From Ferrimonas gelatinilytica (GTDB taxonomy: Bacteria; Pseudomonadota; Gammaproteobacteria; Enterobacterales; Shewanellaceae), in contig NZ_BAABLF010000013.1 of the NCBI RefSeq assembly GCF_039544205.1, positions 1-64,000 on the forward strand: a DNA stretch of 64,000 nucleotides. Direction: 5' to 3'. This document shows positions 16,361-25,108 of the stretch, piece after piece. The notes under the pieces were generated by a model. That model saw only the letters and a program-made list of their open reading frames with translations. It made no database searches and had not been told where the DNA came from. Position numbers and translations under genes: made by a program. Each line of letters starts with the position of its first letter. Position 1 is the first letter of the stretch.

Positions 16361-17179
16361 TCAGGATGCCTCGATCTCGTAGCCGGTAAATTTACGGATA
16401 TTGATCACCCCGGTATCGAAGATCAGGTACTGGCCCTTGATCCCCTGCAGGACGCCGCTGACCTCCGGCTGTTTGTCGAAGTTGTGGGAGGCGATCTTGC
16501 CGGGGTACTGGTCCACCGGGTAGTTGATGGTGACCACGGCTTCATCCAGGTGCTCGATGGCATCGACGCCGTGGCTCTGGCCGAGATCCTTTAGGGTTTG
16601 CTCAATCAGCGGCAGCAGTCGCGCCGCTTCCGCCTTGAGAACCAGTGGCTCGCCGGATCCCTTCAGCATCGCCCGCCAGTTGGTTTTATCCGCCACCAGT
16701 TGTGCCAGCGCCACCTCCACCAGGCCGGAAAGCTGGCGGGTGGCGACCCGCAGTATCGGCAGCGCCTGGGTTGCGCCCTGGTCCAGCCAGCGGGTGGGTA
16801 CCTGGCTGTGGCGGGTGATCCCCACCTTCAGGCCGGAGGTGTTGGCCAGGTAGACGTAATGCGGGATCATGCAGTTGCGCTCGCCCCACTCGGGCTCCCG
16901 GCAGGTACCCGCGGCGAAGTGGCAGGTTTCCGGTTTCATGATGCACATGTCGCAGCGGGCCAGCTTCTTCATGCAGGGAAAGCAGTGTCCCTGGGAGTAA
17001 CTCTTGCTGGTTTTGCGGCCACAGGCGTCGCAATAGATCTTGCCGCTGTAGTGTAGGGTCAGCGGCTGGCCGATCCGCTCGTTCAGCGGCATCAGTTGAT
17101 CACCGATGCGCAGGGCATATTGGGCCGGGGTGGTCTCACTGCCGAGGGTTACGGCCATCTTGGAAAGGGTGCCTTGCAT
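16361..17179 (-). CDS. DUF2797 family protein
   Basis: An uncharacterised conserved family in gammaproteobacteria. The N-terminal part is cysteine-rich (CDACG, CFPCMKKLARCDMC, CHFAAGTC, NCM), suggesting one or two zinc sites. The middle has HYVYLANTSGLKVGITR then RWLDQGA. That arrangement is reminiscent of the GIY-YIG nuclease core (Tyr-Val-Tyr, Lys-Val-Gly, Arg), but this is only a visual resemblance. ATG 17179 is preferred over an upstream TTG because AGGGAG stands eight bases before it; length 272. The neighbours do not point to a role. Confidence 0.8.
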   Translation of the reverse strand: MQGTLSKMAVTLGSETTPAQYALRIGDQLMPLNERIGQPLTLHYSGKIYCDACGRKTSKSYSQGHCFPCMKKLARCDMCIMKPETCHFAAGTCREPEWGERNCMIPHYVYLANTSGLKVGITRHSQVPTRWLDQGATQALPILRVATRQLSGLVEVALAQLVADKTNWRAMLKGSGEPLVLKAEAARLLPLIEQTLKDLGQSHGVDAIEHLDEAVVTINYPVDQYPGKIASHNFDKQPEVSGVLQGIKGQYLIFDTGVINIRKFTGYEIEAS

Positions 17180-17285
17180 GGCGTTCACTCCCTGGAACTG
17201 TTGATGCAAAGGCGCCAGTGTACCAAGGCACGCGGACGACGTCCCGCCGCTGGTGGTGAGGATCCCTTAGCCCGGCCGAGGGAAG

Positions 17286-17780
17286 TTACTCTTGGAAAGG
17301 CAGTTCGATGCAGCCGCAATCCTCTCCCTGGCTCTGGTAGAACTCGGTGATCCCCCCTTCCAGGCTCTTAACCTCTGTCCAGCCCATCGCCTTCAGGGTC
17401 TGCACCGCCAGGGCACTGCGGCCTCCGGTGGCGCAATAGACCACAATCTCCCTATCCTGCGGTAGCTGGGCCCATGCCTTGAACTCGAGGAACCCCCGGG
17501 GAATATGGATCTCGTTTTCGGTGATGGTTTTGCCCTGCTCACGTTCGGTAAAGGTGCGCACATCCAGCAGCAGTGGTGGTGTCGACGATGTCAGGGCGGC
17601 TCGCAGTTGTTCCGTCGTGACGGTCTCAACGCCGGCCCGGGCCTCGCTCAGGTAGGCAGATTGTGGTGACGGTGTTTCGCTCTGGGCGGCAGTGGCCGGA
17701 AGGCTCAGCAGTCCCCCGAACAGGATTGCGTTGAGGGCAATCACGCCGCGAAGGCAGGAGAGGAAAGTGAGATGACCCAT
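17286..17780 (-). CDS. Exported rhodanese-like protein
   Basis: A 164-residue protein with a signal peptide ending near LPATAAQ, then one rhodanese domain. The active-site loop is VVYCATGGRSALAV with the persulfide-forming cysteine, and LLLDVRTFTEREQG is the typical start of the fold. It probably acts in the periplasm as a sulfurtransferase or redox partner. The start is fixed by AAGGAG six bases before ATG 17780. An unusual CGC pair near the C-terminus (EDCGCIEL) could be redox-active. Confidence 0.85.
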   Translation of the reverse strand: MGHLTFLSCLRGVIALNAILFGGLLSLPATAAQSETPSPQSAYLSEARAGVETVTTEQLRAALTSSTPPLLLDVRTFTEREQGKTITENEIHIPRGFLEFKAWAQLPQDREIVVYCATGGRSALAVQTLKAMGWTEVKSLEGGITEFYQSQGEDCGCIELPFQE

Positions 17781-17899
17781 GCTGTGCTCCTTGTGGCACC
17801 GTTCGGTGCGGAAGAGGTTCATGTTGTCGACGGGCGAAAACACGCCGTTGAGATTACTGTAGCGGAGAGGCCGGAAGAGCCCTTGATCGACAGCAAGGA

Positions 17900-18415
17900 T
17901 CAGGTCGCTTTCGGGCCGCTTCGTCGCAGCGAACGGGCGCACCAGAGGCAGGTTCGGCCACCGCCCTCGACGATAAGGCTCAGCAGCAACGCGATGCCCA
18001 GACCCCAGGCGATCGCCAGTGGGGAGAGGATCACCCGGTAGCTGTAGTTGTTCAGCGTGGCTGCCCTCAGGTCGGGATCGGCGCCGGACACCAGGTGCCA
18101 GGCGCTGGCCAGAGGGCCCTTGGCCATGGAGGCCTTCTCCATCGTTAACTGCTGCACCCGCAACACCATCTCGGCGATGGTGTCACCATCACGACGAAAG
18201 ACCGGATCGCTGCTCTCCCGGTAGTGGCGGATCAGGGCCGGGAGCTCCCCCTCAAAGTGACGGTCGGCGGTGAGCTGGAACCCCTGCAGGGCCTGACGGG
18301 CCTCCAGCAGGTGGGCGGAGAGGCGTTGCTGGTAGAGATCCACCAGCCCAGGAACCTGCACGCCCAGCAATACCGTGCAAACAAAGAGGGTAAGGCGAAG
18401 ATATTGGCTGATCAT
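17900..18415 (-). CDS. DUF2937 family membrane protein
   Basis: 171 residues with a hydrophobic helix at each end: about residues 4-22 (YLRLTLFVCTVLLGVQVPG) and near the C-terminus (PLAIAWGLGIALLLSLIVE). A soluble, helical middle lies between, with QGFQLTADRHFEGELPALI and HYRESSDPVF, both typical of DUF2937. Function unknown. Start ATG 18415 has GGAGAG seven bases upstream. The gene lies just upstream of the rhodanese on the same strand and may be cotranscribed with it. Confidence 0.75.
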   Translation of the reverse strand: MISQYLRLTLFVCTVLLGVQVPGLVDLYQQRLSAHLLEARQALQGFQLTADRHFEGELPALIRHYRESSDPVFRRDGDTIAEMVLRVQQLTMEKASMAKGPLASAWHLVSGADPDLRAATLNNYSYRVILSPLAIAWGLGIALLLSLIVEGGGRTCLWCARSLRRSGPKAT

Positions 18416-18633
18416 TCGAAGCTCTCCATGCTCGATTTGTCCAAAAGTTAAATCCGCACTGGGAATCAACTCGGAAGTTGTCTTGGTGCGGGTTGCAGGG
18501 CACCATGGCGTCGAGCTTTCGCACCGTGCCAGTCGATTCCCGCGATACCCGTCGAATTGACGCCTGTTACCTAGCATGACTCACTTGCGATTGAATAAAA
18601 ACTCTTAACTATCAACATCCAAAGGAACTGGAT

Positions 18634-19578
18634 ATGACTAAATCTCTGAAATCCTCCCTGGCTGAGTTGCCGCAAGCGGCCCAAAGCCGTGTCTGGCTCT
18701 GGCGCCTGCTGCCCCTGCCGCTGCTTCTGATCCCGTTGGCGGCCACCTTCTACACCATCGATGAGGGCCATGTTGGGATCGTTAAGCGCTTTGGTGAAGC
18801 GCAGGTGCAGGTGAACCCGGGTCTGCACTTTAAGCTGCCCTTTGCCGACTCGGTGGAGGAGTTGGAGATCCGTACCCGGAAAAATCTGGAGCGTCTCAAG
18901 GCCGCCACTCATGAGCAGATGCCGGTGGATGCGGAGGTTTCCGTGAACTGGACGGTGATCCGTTCCGAGGCGTTTGAGCTCTACAAGAATTACGGTGGGT
19001 TGGATCAGTTTGAATCCCGGATCCTGGATCCGCGTCTGCGCAGCGCCGCCAAGGAGGCACTGGCCAAGTACAAGGCGGAACAGATCATCCAGACCCGGGG
19101 CCAGGTGATTGCCGACATCGAGGCGGAACTGCTGGCCACCATGAGCGAATTCCCGGTGAAGTTGGACAGCGTCCAGATCGAGAATTTGGTGTTGCCGGCG
19201 AAATACCTGCAGAGCATCGAAACCAAGCAGACCGAGAAGAACCTGGCGGCGGCAGAGATGCACAAGCTGGAGCGGCAGAAGCTGGAGGCACAGCGGGAGG
19301 TGAACACCGCAGAAGCCCAGCGGGATGCGGAGAAGGCACGGGCGGACGGGGCGGCCTACGCCATCATCACCGAAGCCCAGGCCCAGGCCGAGGCGATACG
19401 GATGACGGGGCAGGCGGAGGCAGAATCGATGCGCAAGAAGGCTGAGGCTCTGCAGCAGAGCCAGCTGCTGGTGGATTACGTCAAGGCGCAGCAGTGGAAT
19501 GGCCAGATGCCCAGTACGGTGATGGGGGAGGGGCAGTCGGTGCTCTGGAACCTGAACGGTGCCACCGCGCGGCAGTAG
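18634..19578 (+). CDS. SPFH/Band 7 (prohibitin-like) membrane protein
   Basis: A single N-terminal membrane helix (about 24-42) is followed by the SPFH domain (EGHVGIVKRFGEAQVQVNPGLHFKLPF, shown only to mark the start) and a long charged coiled-coil rich in Ala, Glu and Gln (about 190-285). Such proteins form membrane-associated rings or scaffolds. It resembles HflC/prohibitin but has no partner hflK or hflX here, so it is better called a stand-alone prohibitin homolog. Length 314. It diverges from the DUF2937 gene, and a heptamer array follows its stop codon. Confidence 0.86.
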   Translation: MTKSLKSSLAELPQAAQSRVWLWRLLPLPLLLIPLAATFYTIDEGHVGIVKRFGEAQVQVNPGLHFKLPFADSVEELEIRTRKNLERLKAATHEQMPVDAEVSVNWTVIRSEAFELYKNYGGLDQFESRILDPRLRSAAKEALAKYKAEQIIQTRGQVIADIEAELLATMSEFPVKLDSVQIENLVLPAKYLQSIETKQTEKNLAAAEMHKLERQKLEAQREVNTAEAQRDAEKARADGAAYAIITEAQAQAEAIRMTGQAEAESMRKKAEALQQSQLLVDYVKAQQWNGQMPSTVMGEGQSVLWNLNGATARQ

Positions 19579-19620
19579 CCGATGCCCTTAGGCACTGGCT
19601 CCAGAGTGGGTTTTTCCAGT

Positions 19621-19770
19621 GCTTAGGTTCTGGTTTCTGGTTCCTGGTTCCTGGTTCCTGGTTCCTGGTTCCTGGTTCCTGGTTCCTGGTTCCTAGTTGC
19701 TAGGTTCTAGGTTCTAGGTTCTAGGTTCTAGGTTCTAGGTTCTAGGTTCTAGGTTCTAGGTTCTAGGTTC
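19621..19770. repeat. Heptamer tandem array (GGTTCCT then GGTTCTA)
   Basis: About twenty 7-bp steps between the convergent SPFH gene and yihD. The first half is GGTTCCT, the second half GGTTCTA, with a sharp change near 19694. The variant blocks suggest expansion by slippage or recombination from single founder units. Confidence 0.92.
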
Positions 19771-19811
19771 TTGGAACCGCTCTTAGAGGCTACTGCCCCC
19801 TATTTCCCCTA

Positions 19812-20096
19812 TTACTTGATCTCGTCCTCGTCGAAACCACGGGCCTTGAGGATGGCGGTTTTCCAGTCGTAGTCCTCGACGTAATCCTTGGCGATACCGG
19901 GGATCATCTTACCCTCGCCGGTCTGCTGCATCTTGAGGTGGTAGATCAGCACATCGTCGGTGAGATCCGCCAGTTCACCCTCAAACCCCGCCTCGCCAGC
20001 CAGCTTCACCAGCATCTGGGCCAGGTTCAGTTCCTGGTTCTTTTGCCAGACAGGTTCCAGCAGTTCAATCAGTTCATCAATACGGTGGCAAGACAT
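19812..20096 (-). CDS. yihD: YihD family protein (DUF1040)
   Basis: A 94-residue acidic protein matching E. coli YihD, with RIDELIELLEPVWQK at the start and GELADLTDDVLIYHLKM as the family core. Function is unknown; in E. coli it is a small cytosolic protein. Start ATG 20096 has AGAGGAG five bases upstream; the open frame continues upstream but without family similarity. It sits downstream of viaA on the opposite side of a 156-base gap and is probably a separate transcript. Confidence 0.88.
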   Translation of the reverse strand: MSCHRIDELIELLEPVWQKNQELNLAQMLVKLAGEAGFEGELADLTDDVLIYHLKMQQTGEGKMIPGIAKDYVEDYDWKTAILKARGFDEDEIK

Positions 20097-20252
20097 CGGT
20101 ACTCCTCTAACCCGAAGTGGGCCTGTCCTATGAATGGGTTTTCGGGCGGAATTATCCCCGCCTTGGGTCACGAAATACAGCGATTTTGTGCTGGCGATTG
20201 TGGCTATCGGTATTTTCGAACGAGATGGCGGGGATCCCTTTCCCGTTTCCTC

Positions 20253-21704
20253 TTAGCGCCCAAACCGCTGAGCCATGCCGGTCTCCAGCGGCCACTGCTG
20301 GTCGAACTGGGCCAGTAGGGCGGGATTACCATGGCGGGAGAGGGGCACCGCATGAAAACGGGTGCCCCGGTTTCGGGCGGCGTCGACCTTGGCCAGCCGC
20401 TCCGGTTGAAAACGGGGGGCGATGAAGTCGGACACCATCAGTACGTCGGCATTGGCAAACAGCTCCTGGTCCAGGCTCTCACAGGCCTCGTCGATGCAGG
20501 GGCCGGGATCCGTGCCGCCATGGAACTGGTAGCCGAGGAAGTCCCTGAGTTGGCTCAGGCCGTGGCTACCGGTCAGGTCGAAGGTGATTACCGAGGTGGA
20601 GAAGATCAGGATCCGGCAGTCGCGCCCATCCTGAACCGCCACCCGCGCCAGGGCCAGGGCGAGTGCCTTGGCACAGCGCTCCGGGTAGCCGCTCATGGAT
20701 GCAGAGGTATCGATGCAGAGGATGAAGGGCCCCCCTTTCTCCAGCGCCTCACTGGGCCGGGCGCGAAAGACGTTCTTGACCCTGCCCGCCACCGGCTGTT
20801 TGCCACGCATCTGGTAGACCAGCAGTTGGGCGTCGATCAGCTGCTTGTAGAACAGCAGCTCCAACTCCTCACTGGAGAGCAGGGACATCGCCACCGCCAG
20901 CAAGCGGCCGAGATCTTTACCCTGCTGTACGCCTACCACCTCCTCCGGCAGGGGACTGGGTCGCACCTCCCGTTTGGGGCTGGCCTCCTTGACTCGGCGT
21001 ACCCGCCCACTGGCCGAGGCATGGGCCATCTTGCCCAGTTGCTCGGCCAGGGTCTGGATCTGCGCCTGGCGGCTGAGCCAGTTGGCCAGCTGGTTGAGAT
21101 CCCGACGCTGGCGGTTTGAGAGCGCCACATCCGCCATGTCCCAGAGTCGGCCCGCCTCACCGGTGGCCTGGACCGGGATCAGCTCACCCAGTGCCTGTGC
21201 GCCCTCCAACCTCTGGTAAAGGTCTTCCAGTAACTGCTCCCGCTGCTTGTCCAGCAGGGCCAGCTGGTCAGCCAGGTAGCGCTGCTCGACGCTGCTCTGC
21301 CACTGGTCCAGCATCGCTGCCTTAGCAGCTTCCCGCTGATGCAGCGGCAGGCTGCGCAGCTCTTCGGCGAAGCGGGGGAGCTCTTCAGCCATGGGGGAGT
21401 GGCCCAGCAGCACCAGCCGCGTCCCGTCCAGCTCCTCCAGGAACTGCTCGACGCTCTGGTTGCGGGCGGTCTCCAGTAGGCCGATCTCGGTACGGGCCTT
21501 GGTGGGCAGGGGCAATCCCTTGAGCACCGCCTCCAACTGCTGGCCCCAGCGTTCCAGCTCGTCATCCAGCGCTCTGGCCAGGCCGGTATGGTGGTGTAGC
21601 TGGCGCTGCTCCAGCTGTTCACGGGTTTGGTGTCGACGCTGCTGGATCAGGCGTCGCAGCAGACCGACCTGCTTCGCACCCAGGGTGCGTTCACTGGGCG
21701 TCAT
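20253..21704 (-). CDS. viaA: VWA-domain regulator ViaA
   Basis: ViaA is the partner of the MoxR AAA+ ATPase RavA. In E. coli the pair is tied to fumarate reductase and other respiratory enzymes and to aminoglycoside sensitivity. With ATG 21704 the protein is 483 residues, the E. coli length. The C-terminal von Willebrand A domain has the MIDAS motif DTSASMSG, then FSTSV and FHGGTDP. The long helical N-terminal half is rich in Gln and Glu. The start overlaps the ravA 3' end by 14 bases, so translation is coupled. Confidence 0.94.
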   Translation of the reverse strand: MTPSERTLGAKQVGLLRRLIQQRRHQTREQLEQRQLHHHTGLARALDDELERWGQQLEAVLKGLPLPTKARTEIGLLETARNQSVEQFLEELDGTRLVLLGHSPMAEELPRFAEELRSLPLHQREAAKAAMLDQWQSSVEQRYLADQLALLDKQREQLLEDLYQRLEGAQALGELIPVQATGEAGRLWDMADVALSNRQRRDLNQLANWLSRQAQIQTLAEQLGKMAHASASGRVRRVKEASPKREVRPSPLPEEVVGVQQGKDLGRLLAVAMSLLSSEELELLFYKQLIDAQLLVYQMRGKQPVAGRVKNVFRARPSEALEKGGPFILCIDTSASMSGYPERCAKALALALARVAVQDGRDCRILIFSTSVITFDLTGSHGLSQLRDFLGYQFHGGTDPGPCIDEACESLDQELFANADVLMVSDFIAPRFQPERLAKVDAARNRGTRFHAVPLSRHGNPALLAQFDQQWPLETGMAQRFGR

Positions 21705-23322
21705 AGGCGCTCTGGATGGTCTGCCACAGCCGCTCCGCATCTGCCATCGACTGGCGCAGAGTCAGCATCTGCTCCGCCAGCTGGTCCAGGCTCTCCGTCA
21801 CCATATCGGTCAGGTCGGTGTCGAGGAAGTTGTGGGGCACGGTGCGATTGAACTGTGCCCGCTGTTCCAGCAGTCGTCGCTCCAGTTGTTGGACCTGGAC
21901 GGTTAGCCCCGCCAGGCTCTCCTGCCACTCCTGGCGGGTCAGACGGCTTACCGGCCAGGGCCCCAAGGCGCCGACCAGCAGCTCCCGGTTGGCGTTGTCC
22001 TTGAGGACCAGCCGCTGCTGAGCGTCCAGAGCGACTCGCAGCGGGTAGCTGCGGTTGTCGTGATCATTGATGAAGCCCGGGAGCGTGCCGCCCCCTTGGG
22101 CGATCCGTTTCTGCAGCTCGGTGGCCGAGATCCGCACCTGAGTGGTGGGCTCCTCCAACTCGGCGTGCAGGGGGGGCTGGCCGGTAAGTGGCAGCAGGAT
22201 CACCATCTCGCCCACCCCAGCCCGGTTGACCAGAGTGGCTTCGTTGAGATCCAGCTCGTAGCGCTCCCCCCGAAGGGCAGCGGTACGGACGGTGCGGGGC
22301 ACCAGTGCATCCGCCCTTTGGGCTGAGAGCCGGTCCAGCTCGGCGTGTAGGAACAGTAACTGCTGGCGCATCTCGCCCTGCTCGAAGGCCAGCTCCCTGG
22401 CATACTGGCTCATTGCCGCCTGCACCAGCTCACGGGTGGGTAGGTCCCGCCACAGGCAGTTGCGCAGGATAAGGATGTCCGTAGGGGAGACCGCCATGCG
22501 GCCGTTGTAGTAGGCGCTGGCCTTCAACAGCGCCACCGATTTTTTCCAGCGTCGATCCGAGATGTAGAGATCCAGCTCAGGGTGCTCCTCCTGGCGCTCC
22601 TCGACCAGCAGCTTGAGCTGGTAGATCTTCTCGAAGCAGCTTTCCGGCAGGGAGACCTGGTGTACCCCCTGCTGCCACTGGGCGTACTCCGATTCGGTGA
22701 TCTTCAACCCATCGGGCACCGGATCGGCATACATGTCGGCATGGTCCGACACCATCACCTTGAAGTGCTGCTTCTGGGAGACCCGGTCGGCGTAGACCCG
22801 CAGCAGCATGCGATCGTAGAGCGGCTCCAGGCTGGAGTCCCCCTCCGGCAGCTCGTTGGAGGCGGTGATCAGTAGACGCATCGGCACCTTGAGGGTCTGG
22901 TTGCCGTTGCGGTATACCTTCTCATTGACCACGGTGAGCAGGGTGTTGAGGATCGCCGGGCCCGCCTTCCAGATCTCATCCAGGAACACCACGGTGGCTT
23001 CCGGCAGGTAGCCCTCGGTCAGGCGCACGTAGCGCCCCTCATCCTTGAGGGCCTGGATCGACAGGGGCCCGAACAACTCCTCCGGGGTGGAGAAGCGGTT
23101 CATCAGGTATTCAAAGGCGCTGCTCTCCTCGAAGGCGTGCATGATCCGCCTTGCTACCAGGGATTTGCCGATGCCCGGCGGGCCAAGCAGGAACACGCTT
23201 TCACCGGTGAGGGCCGCCAGCAGACAGAGTTTGAAGGCGCGGTCGCGCTCGTAAACGCCGGTAGAGAGCGCCTCAACCAGGCGAGTGATCCGCGTTGCCA
23301 GGCGGGGGTTGTCATCGTACAT
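21691..23322 (-). CDS. ravA: MoxR-family AAA+ ATPase RavA
   Basis: RavA is a hexameric AAA+ chaperone-like ATPase that works with ViaA and, in E. coli, binds lysine decarboxylase LdcI. Walker A is GPPGIGKS (47-54), Walker B is VVFLDEI (111-117), and the sensor segment is LLITASNELP. The C-terminal part is the RavA-specific triple-helical and beta region. At 543 residues it is longer than E. coli RavA (498), with the extra length toward the C-terminus, including a coiled-coil (TVQVQQLERRLLEQRAQF). It is the first gene of the ravA-viaA operon. Confidence 0.94.
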   Translation of the reverse strand: MYDDNPRLATRITRLVEALSTGVYERDRAFKLCLLAALTGESVFLLGPPGIGKSLVARRIMHAFEESSAFEYLMNRFSTPEELFGPLSIQALKDEGRYVRLTEGYLPEATVVFLDEIWKAGPAILNTLLTVVNEKVYRNGNQTLKVPMRLLITASNELPEGDSSLEPLYDRMLLRVYADRVSQKQHFKVMVSDHADMYADPVPDGLKITESEYAQWQQGVHQVSLPESCFEKIYQLKLLVEERQEEHPELDLYISDRRWKKSVALLKASAYYNGRMAVSPTDILILRNCLWRDLPTRELVQAAMSQYARELAFEQGEMRQQLLFLHAELDRLSAQRADALVPRTVRTAALRGERYELDLNEATLVNRAGVGEMVILLPLTGQPPLHAELEEPTTQVRISATELQKRIAQGGGTLPGFINDHDNRSYPLRVALDAQQRLVLKDNANRELLVGALGPWPVSRLTRQEWQESLAGLTVQVQQLERRLLEQRAQFNRTVPHNFLDTDLTDMVTESLDQLAEQMLTLRQSMADAERLWQTIQSAYDAQ

Positions 23323-23419
23323 CTTTGATTACCATCAATTCATTTAACCCCAATCTACTGCCTGGGGATCCCTGTGGGCAAGGTTCCGGTGCCCATAAAA
23401 CGGCAGAGGCCGCTGTGGT

Positions 23420-24397
23420 TCAGTGCAGCAGCCGTACCAGCAGACTGCCAGGTTCCCGCAGCGGATCCTCGTTGAGACTGAGGACGTAGCCTTCCTTGGG
23501 CGCATGATAGCGACGGCACTCGGCACCAAAGGCGTCGTACTGGATCGCCAGCAATGCCCCTGCCTGCACCTGTTGGCCCAGCGCCACCTGGGGTAGGGCC
23601 ATCCCCCCGCACTCGGCACGGATGGTGGTGGTGCTGTTGCCCTCCACCGGGGTCTGCGGAGCCGGCAATGGCCGGGGAGAGAGCATCTTCAGGGACACCA
23701 TCACCCGCTGGAGCCCCTCGACCGTGCGCTGGATCAGCGCCGGTTGCAGCCGCTTGCCGCTGCCCACCTCGACGGTGATGGTTGGGATCCCGGCACGGTT
23801 GAGTTCGGTCTCCAGTACCCCTTTATCACCGGGGTCGTTCAGCAATGCATCGGCGCCGAAAGTGCGCGCCATTGCGATCGCCTCCTTAATGCGACAGTCG
23901 GCGAACAGGTAGAGGGGGTAGGCGGCGCCCCGGGTCTGGGTATGCAGATCCAGCACCCGATCGGCGTTGCCTTGAAGCAGGTGACGCCAGATGGCATCCA
24001 CGTAGCGTTCGGCGCTGTTGCCATCGGCCCGGCCGGGAAAGAGGCGGTTGAGGTTGGCGGGGGAACTGTCCGGATCCGCCGGCAGGAAATCCCGGGTGTG
24101 GCCCTGGATCCCCGGCAGGTTGAGCCCCGGCAGGATCACCAGTGAGCCGGACAGGGCATCGGCGTCGATCTCACGGCCAAGCTGCTGGGCGGCGACGATA
24201 CCGTTAAGCTCATCGCCATGGGTACCGGCGACCACCCAGAGTCGGGGACCGGGCTGACCGCCCTTGAGGATCAATAGCGGGATCTGCCAGCTCTGGCCGC
24301 TGGCCATCGGCAACGGGGCGAAGCGGCAGGGATGGCGACCGGCGGGGAGGGCGTCGAGCTCGAGCCGCTCGATCAGCGGTGCCTGTTCAAAGGACAT
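23420..24397 (-). CDS. Succinylglutamate desuccinylase/aspartoacylase family deacylase
   Basis: A zinc-dependent M14-like deacylase. The metal ligands are His and Glu in GTHGDELNG and His in DLHTQ; ETELNRAGIPTITVEVG carries the catalytic-side Glu region. A C-terminal barrel-sandwich-like part follows (VALGQQVQAGALLAIQYD). Family members remove acyl groups from amino acids or related amides; substrate not determined. The start chosen is ATG 24397 (TGAGG upstream). ATG 24409, which overlaps the exonuclease stop as ATGA, is also possible. It is translated as a pair with that exonuclease. Confidence 0.8.
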   Translation of the reverse strand: MSFEQAPLIERLELDALPAGRHPCRFAPLPMASGQSWQIPLLILKGGQPGPRLWVVAGTHGDELNGIVAAQQLGREIDADALSGSLVILPGLNLPGIQGHTRDFLPADPDSSPANLNRLFPGRADGNSAERYVDAIWRHLLQGNADRVLDLHTQTRGAAYPLYLFADCRIKEAIAMARTFGADALLNDPGDKGVLETELNRAGIPTITVEVGSGKRLQPALIQRTVEGLQRVMVSLKMLSPRPLPAPQTPVEGNSTTTIRAECGGMALPQVALGQQVQAGALLAIQYDAFGAECRRYHAPKEGYVLSLNEDPLREPGSLLVRLLH

Positions 24398-24405
24398 AGA
24401 GGGCC

Positions 24406-25014
24406 TCATTCGGGGTCAGAGTTCGGATGGATTGGGTTGGGTCGCAGGGCGGGATAGAGGTGGCCCGCCTGGATCATGGCGATCACCAGCCGTGCCAGGG
24501 TGGTGGCGTCCGCTTCGGCGTTGTGCTGTGGCTCGGCCGGAGTGACGCCGTAGGCCTGGGCCACCGAGTGCTGGGCGGCACGGTCGCGCTTGCTGCGGCA
24601 GAAACTGAATCGGTAGTAGTCGGCGAGGTTCATCAGGCCGTTATGAAAGGGGTAGGGCACCCCCTTGGCAACAAAATCCGGCTCCATCCAGGCCCGTTCG
24701 TCGCCCCAGGTGACCAGGGCGTTCCAGCGCTGGCCGACCCCCCACTTCTCCCGCAGCAGCCGGGTCACCTGCTCCAGCGGCAAGCCTCGCTTGTCCAGGG
24801 TGGCCTGGCTGATCCCGGTGAGCTGATAACAGAACTTACTCACCTCGTGGCGCTGGTTGCGAACGTAGTAGCTGCCGGTGCGGGTGACGGTCAGCTTTTC
24901 GGCGTCGATCTCCGCCAGGCCAAACTGGAAGATCTCCTGGGTTTGCTGGCGCTGAAACTCCGGGTCGTCCCAGCAGCTGAGTTCGGTATCGATGCAGATG
25001 ATCCGCTTGGCCAT
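24406..25014 (-). CDS. DEDDh 3'-5' exonuclease domain protein
   Basis: A 202-residue RNase T/ERI-1-like exonuclease fold. The first acidic motif is CIDTELS (Asp and Glu), the third is HNAEADATT (His and Asp five residues apart), and an intermediate Asp lies in VTWGDERAW. Similar bacterial proteins are annotated KapD-like or as general 3'-5' exonucleases; the substrate is not known. Start ATG 25014 has AGAGGA four bases upstream. The gene precedes the deacylase with a stop/start overlap of a few bases, so the two are cotranscribed. Confidence 0.82.
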   Translation of the reverse strand: MAKRIICIDTELSCWDDPEFQRQQTQEIFQFGLAEIDAEKLTVTRTGSYYVRNQRHEVSKFCYQLTGISQATLDKRGLPLEQVTRLLREKWGVGQRWNALVTWGDERAWMEPDFVAKGVPYPFHNGLMNLADYYRFSFCRSKRDRAAQHSVAQAYGVTPAEPQHNAEADATTLARLVIAMIQAGHLYPALRPNPIHPNSDPE

Positions 25015-25034
25015 GTGTTCCTCTTTGCAGACGT

Positions 25035-25072
25035 AAAGCAGGCTCACCCCATCACGGCGGTGAGCCTGCTTT
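25035..25072 (-). terminator. Terminator-like hairpin after yfcC
   Basis: A 14-bp perfect stem, AAAGCAGGCTCACC (25035-25048) with its complement (25059-25072), has a ten-base loop. On the minus strand it ends in GCTTT with a short U-run. It sits between yfcC and the exonuclease gene. Confidence 0.6.
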
Positions 25073-25108
25073 ATAGTATTTCCCGTTTTGTTGCTAAGAC
25101 CAAGGGGC

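Noticed and set aside
19494..19703. Small plus-strand frame with a repeated WFLVPGS heptapeptide
   Set aside because: The repeat is the heptamer array read through (7 bp times 3 gives a 7-residue period). It has no ribosome-binding site and overlaps the end of the SPFH gene.
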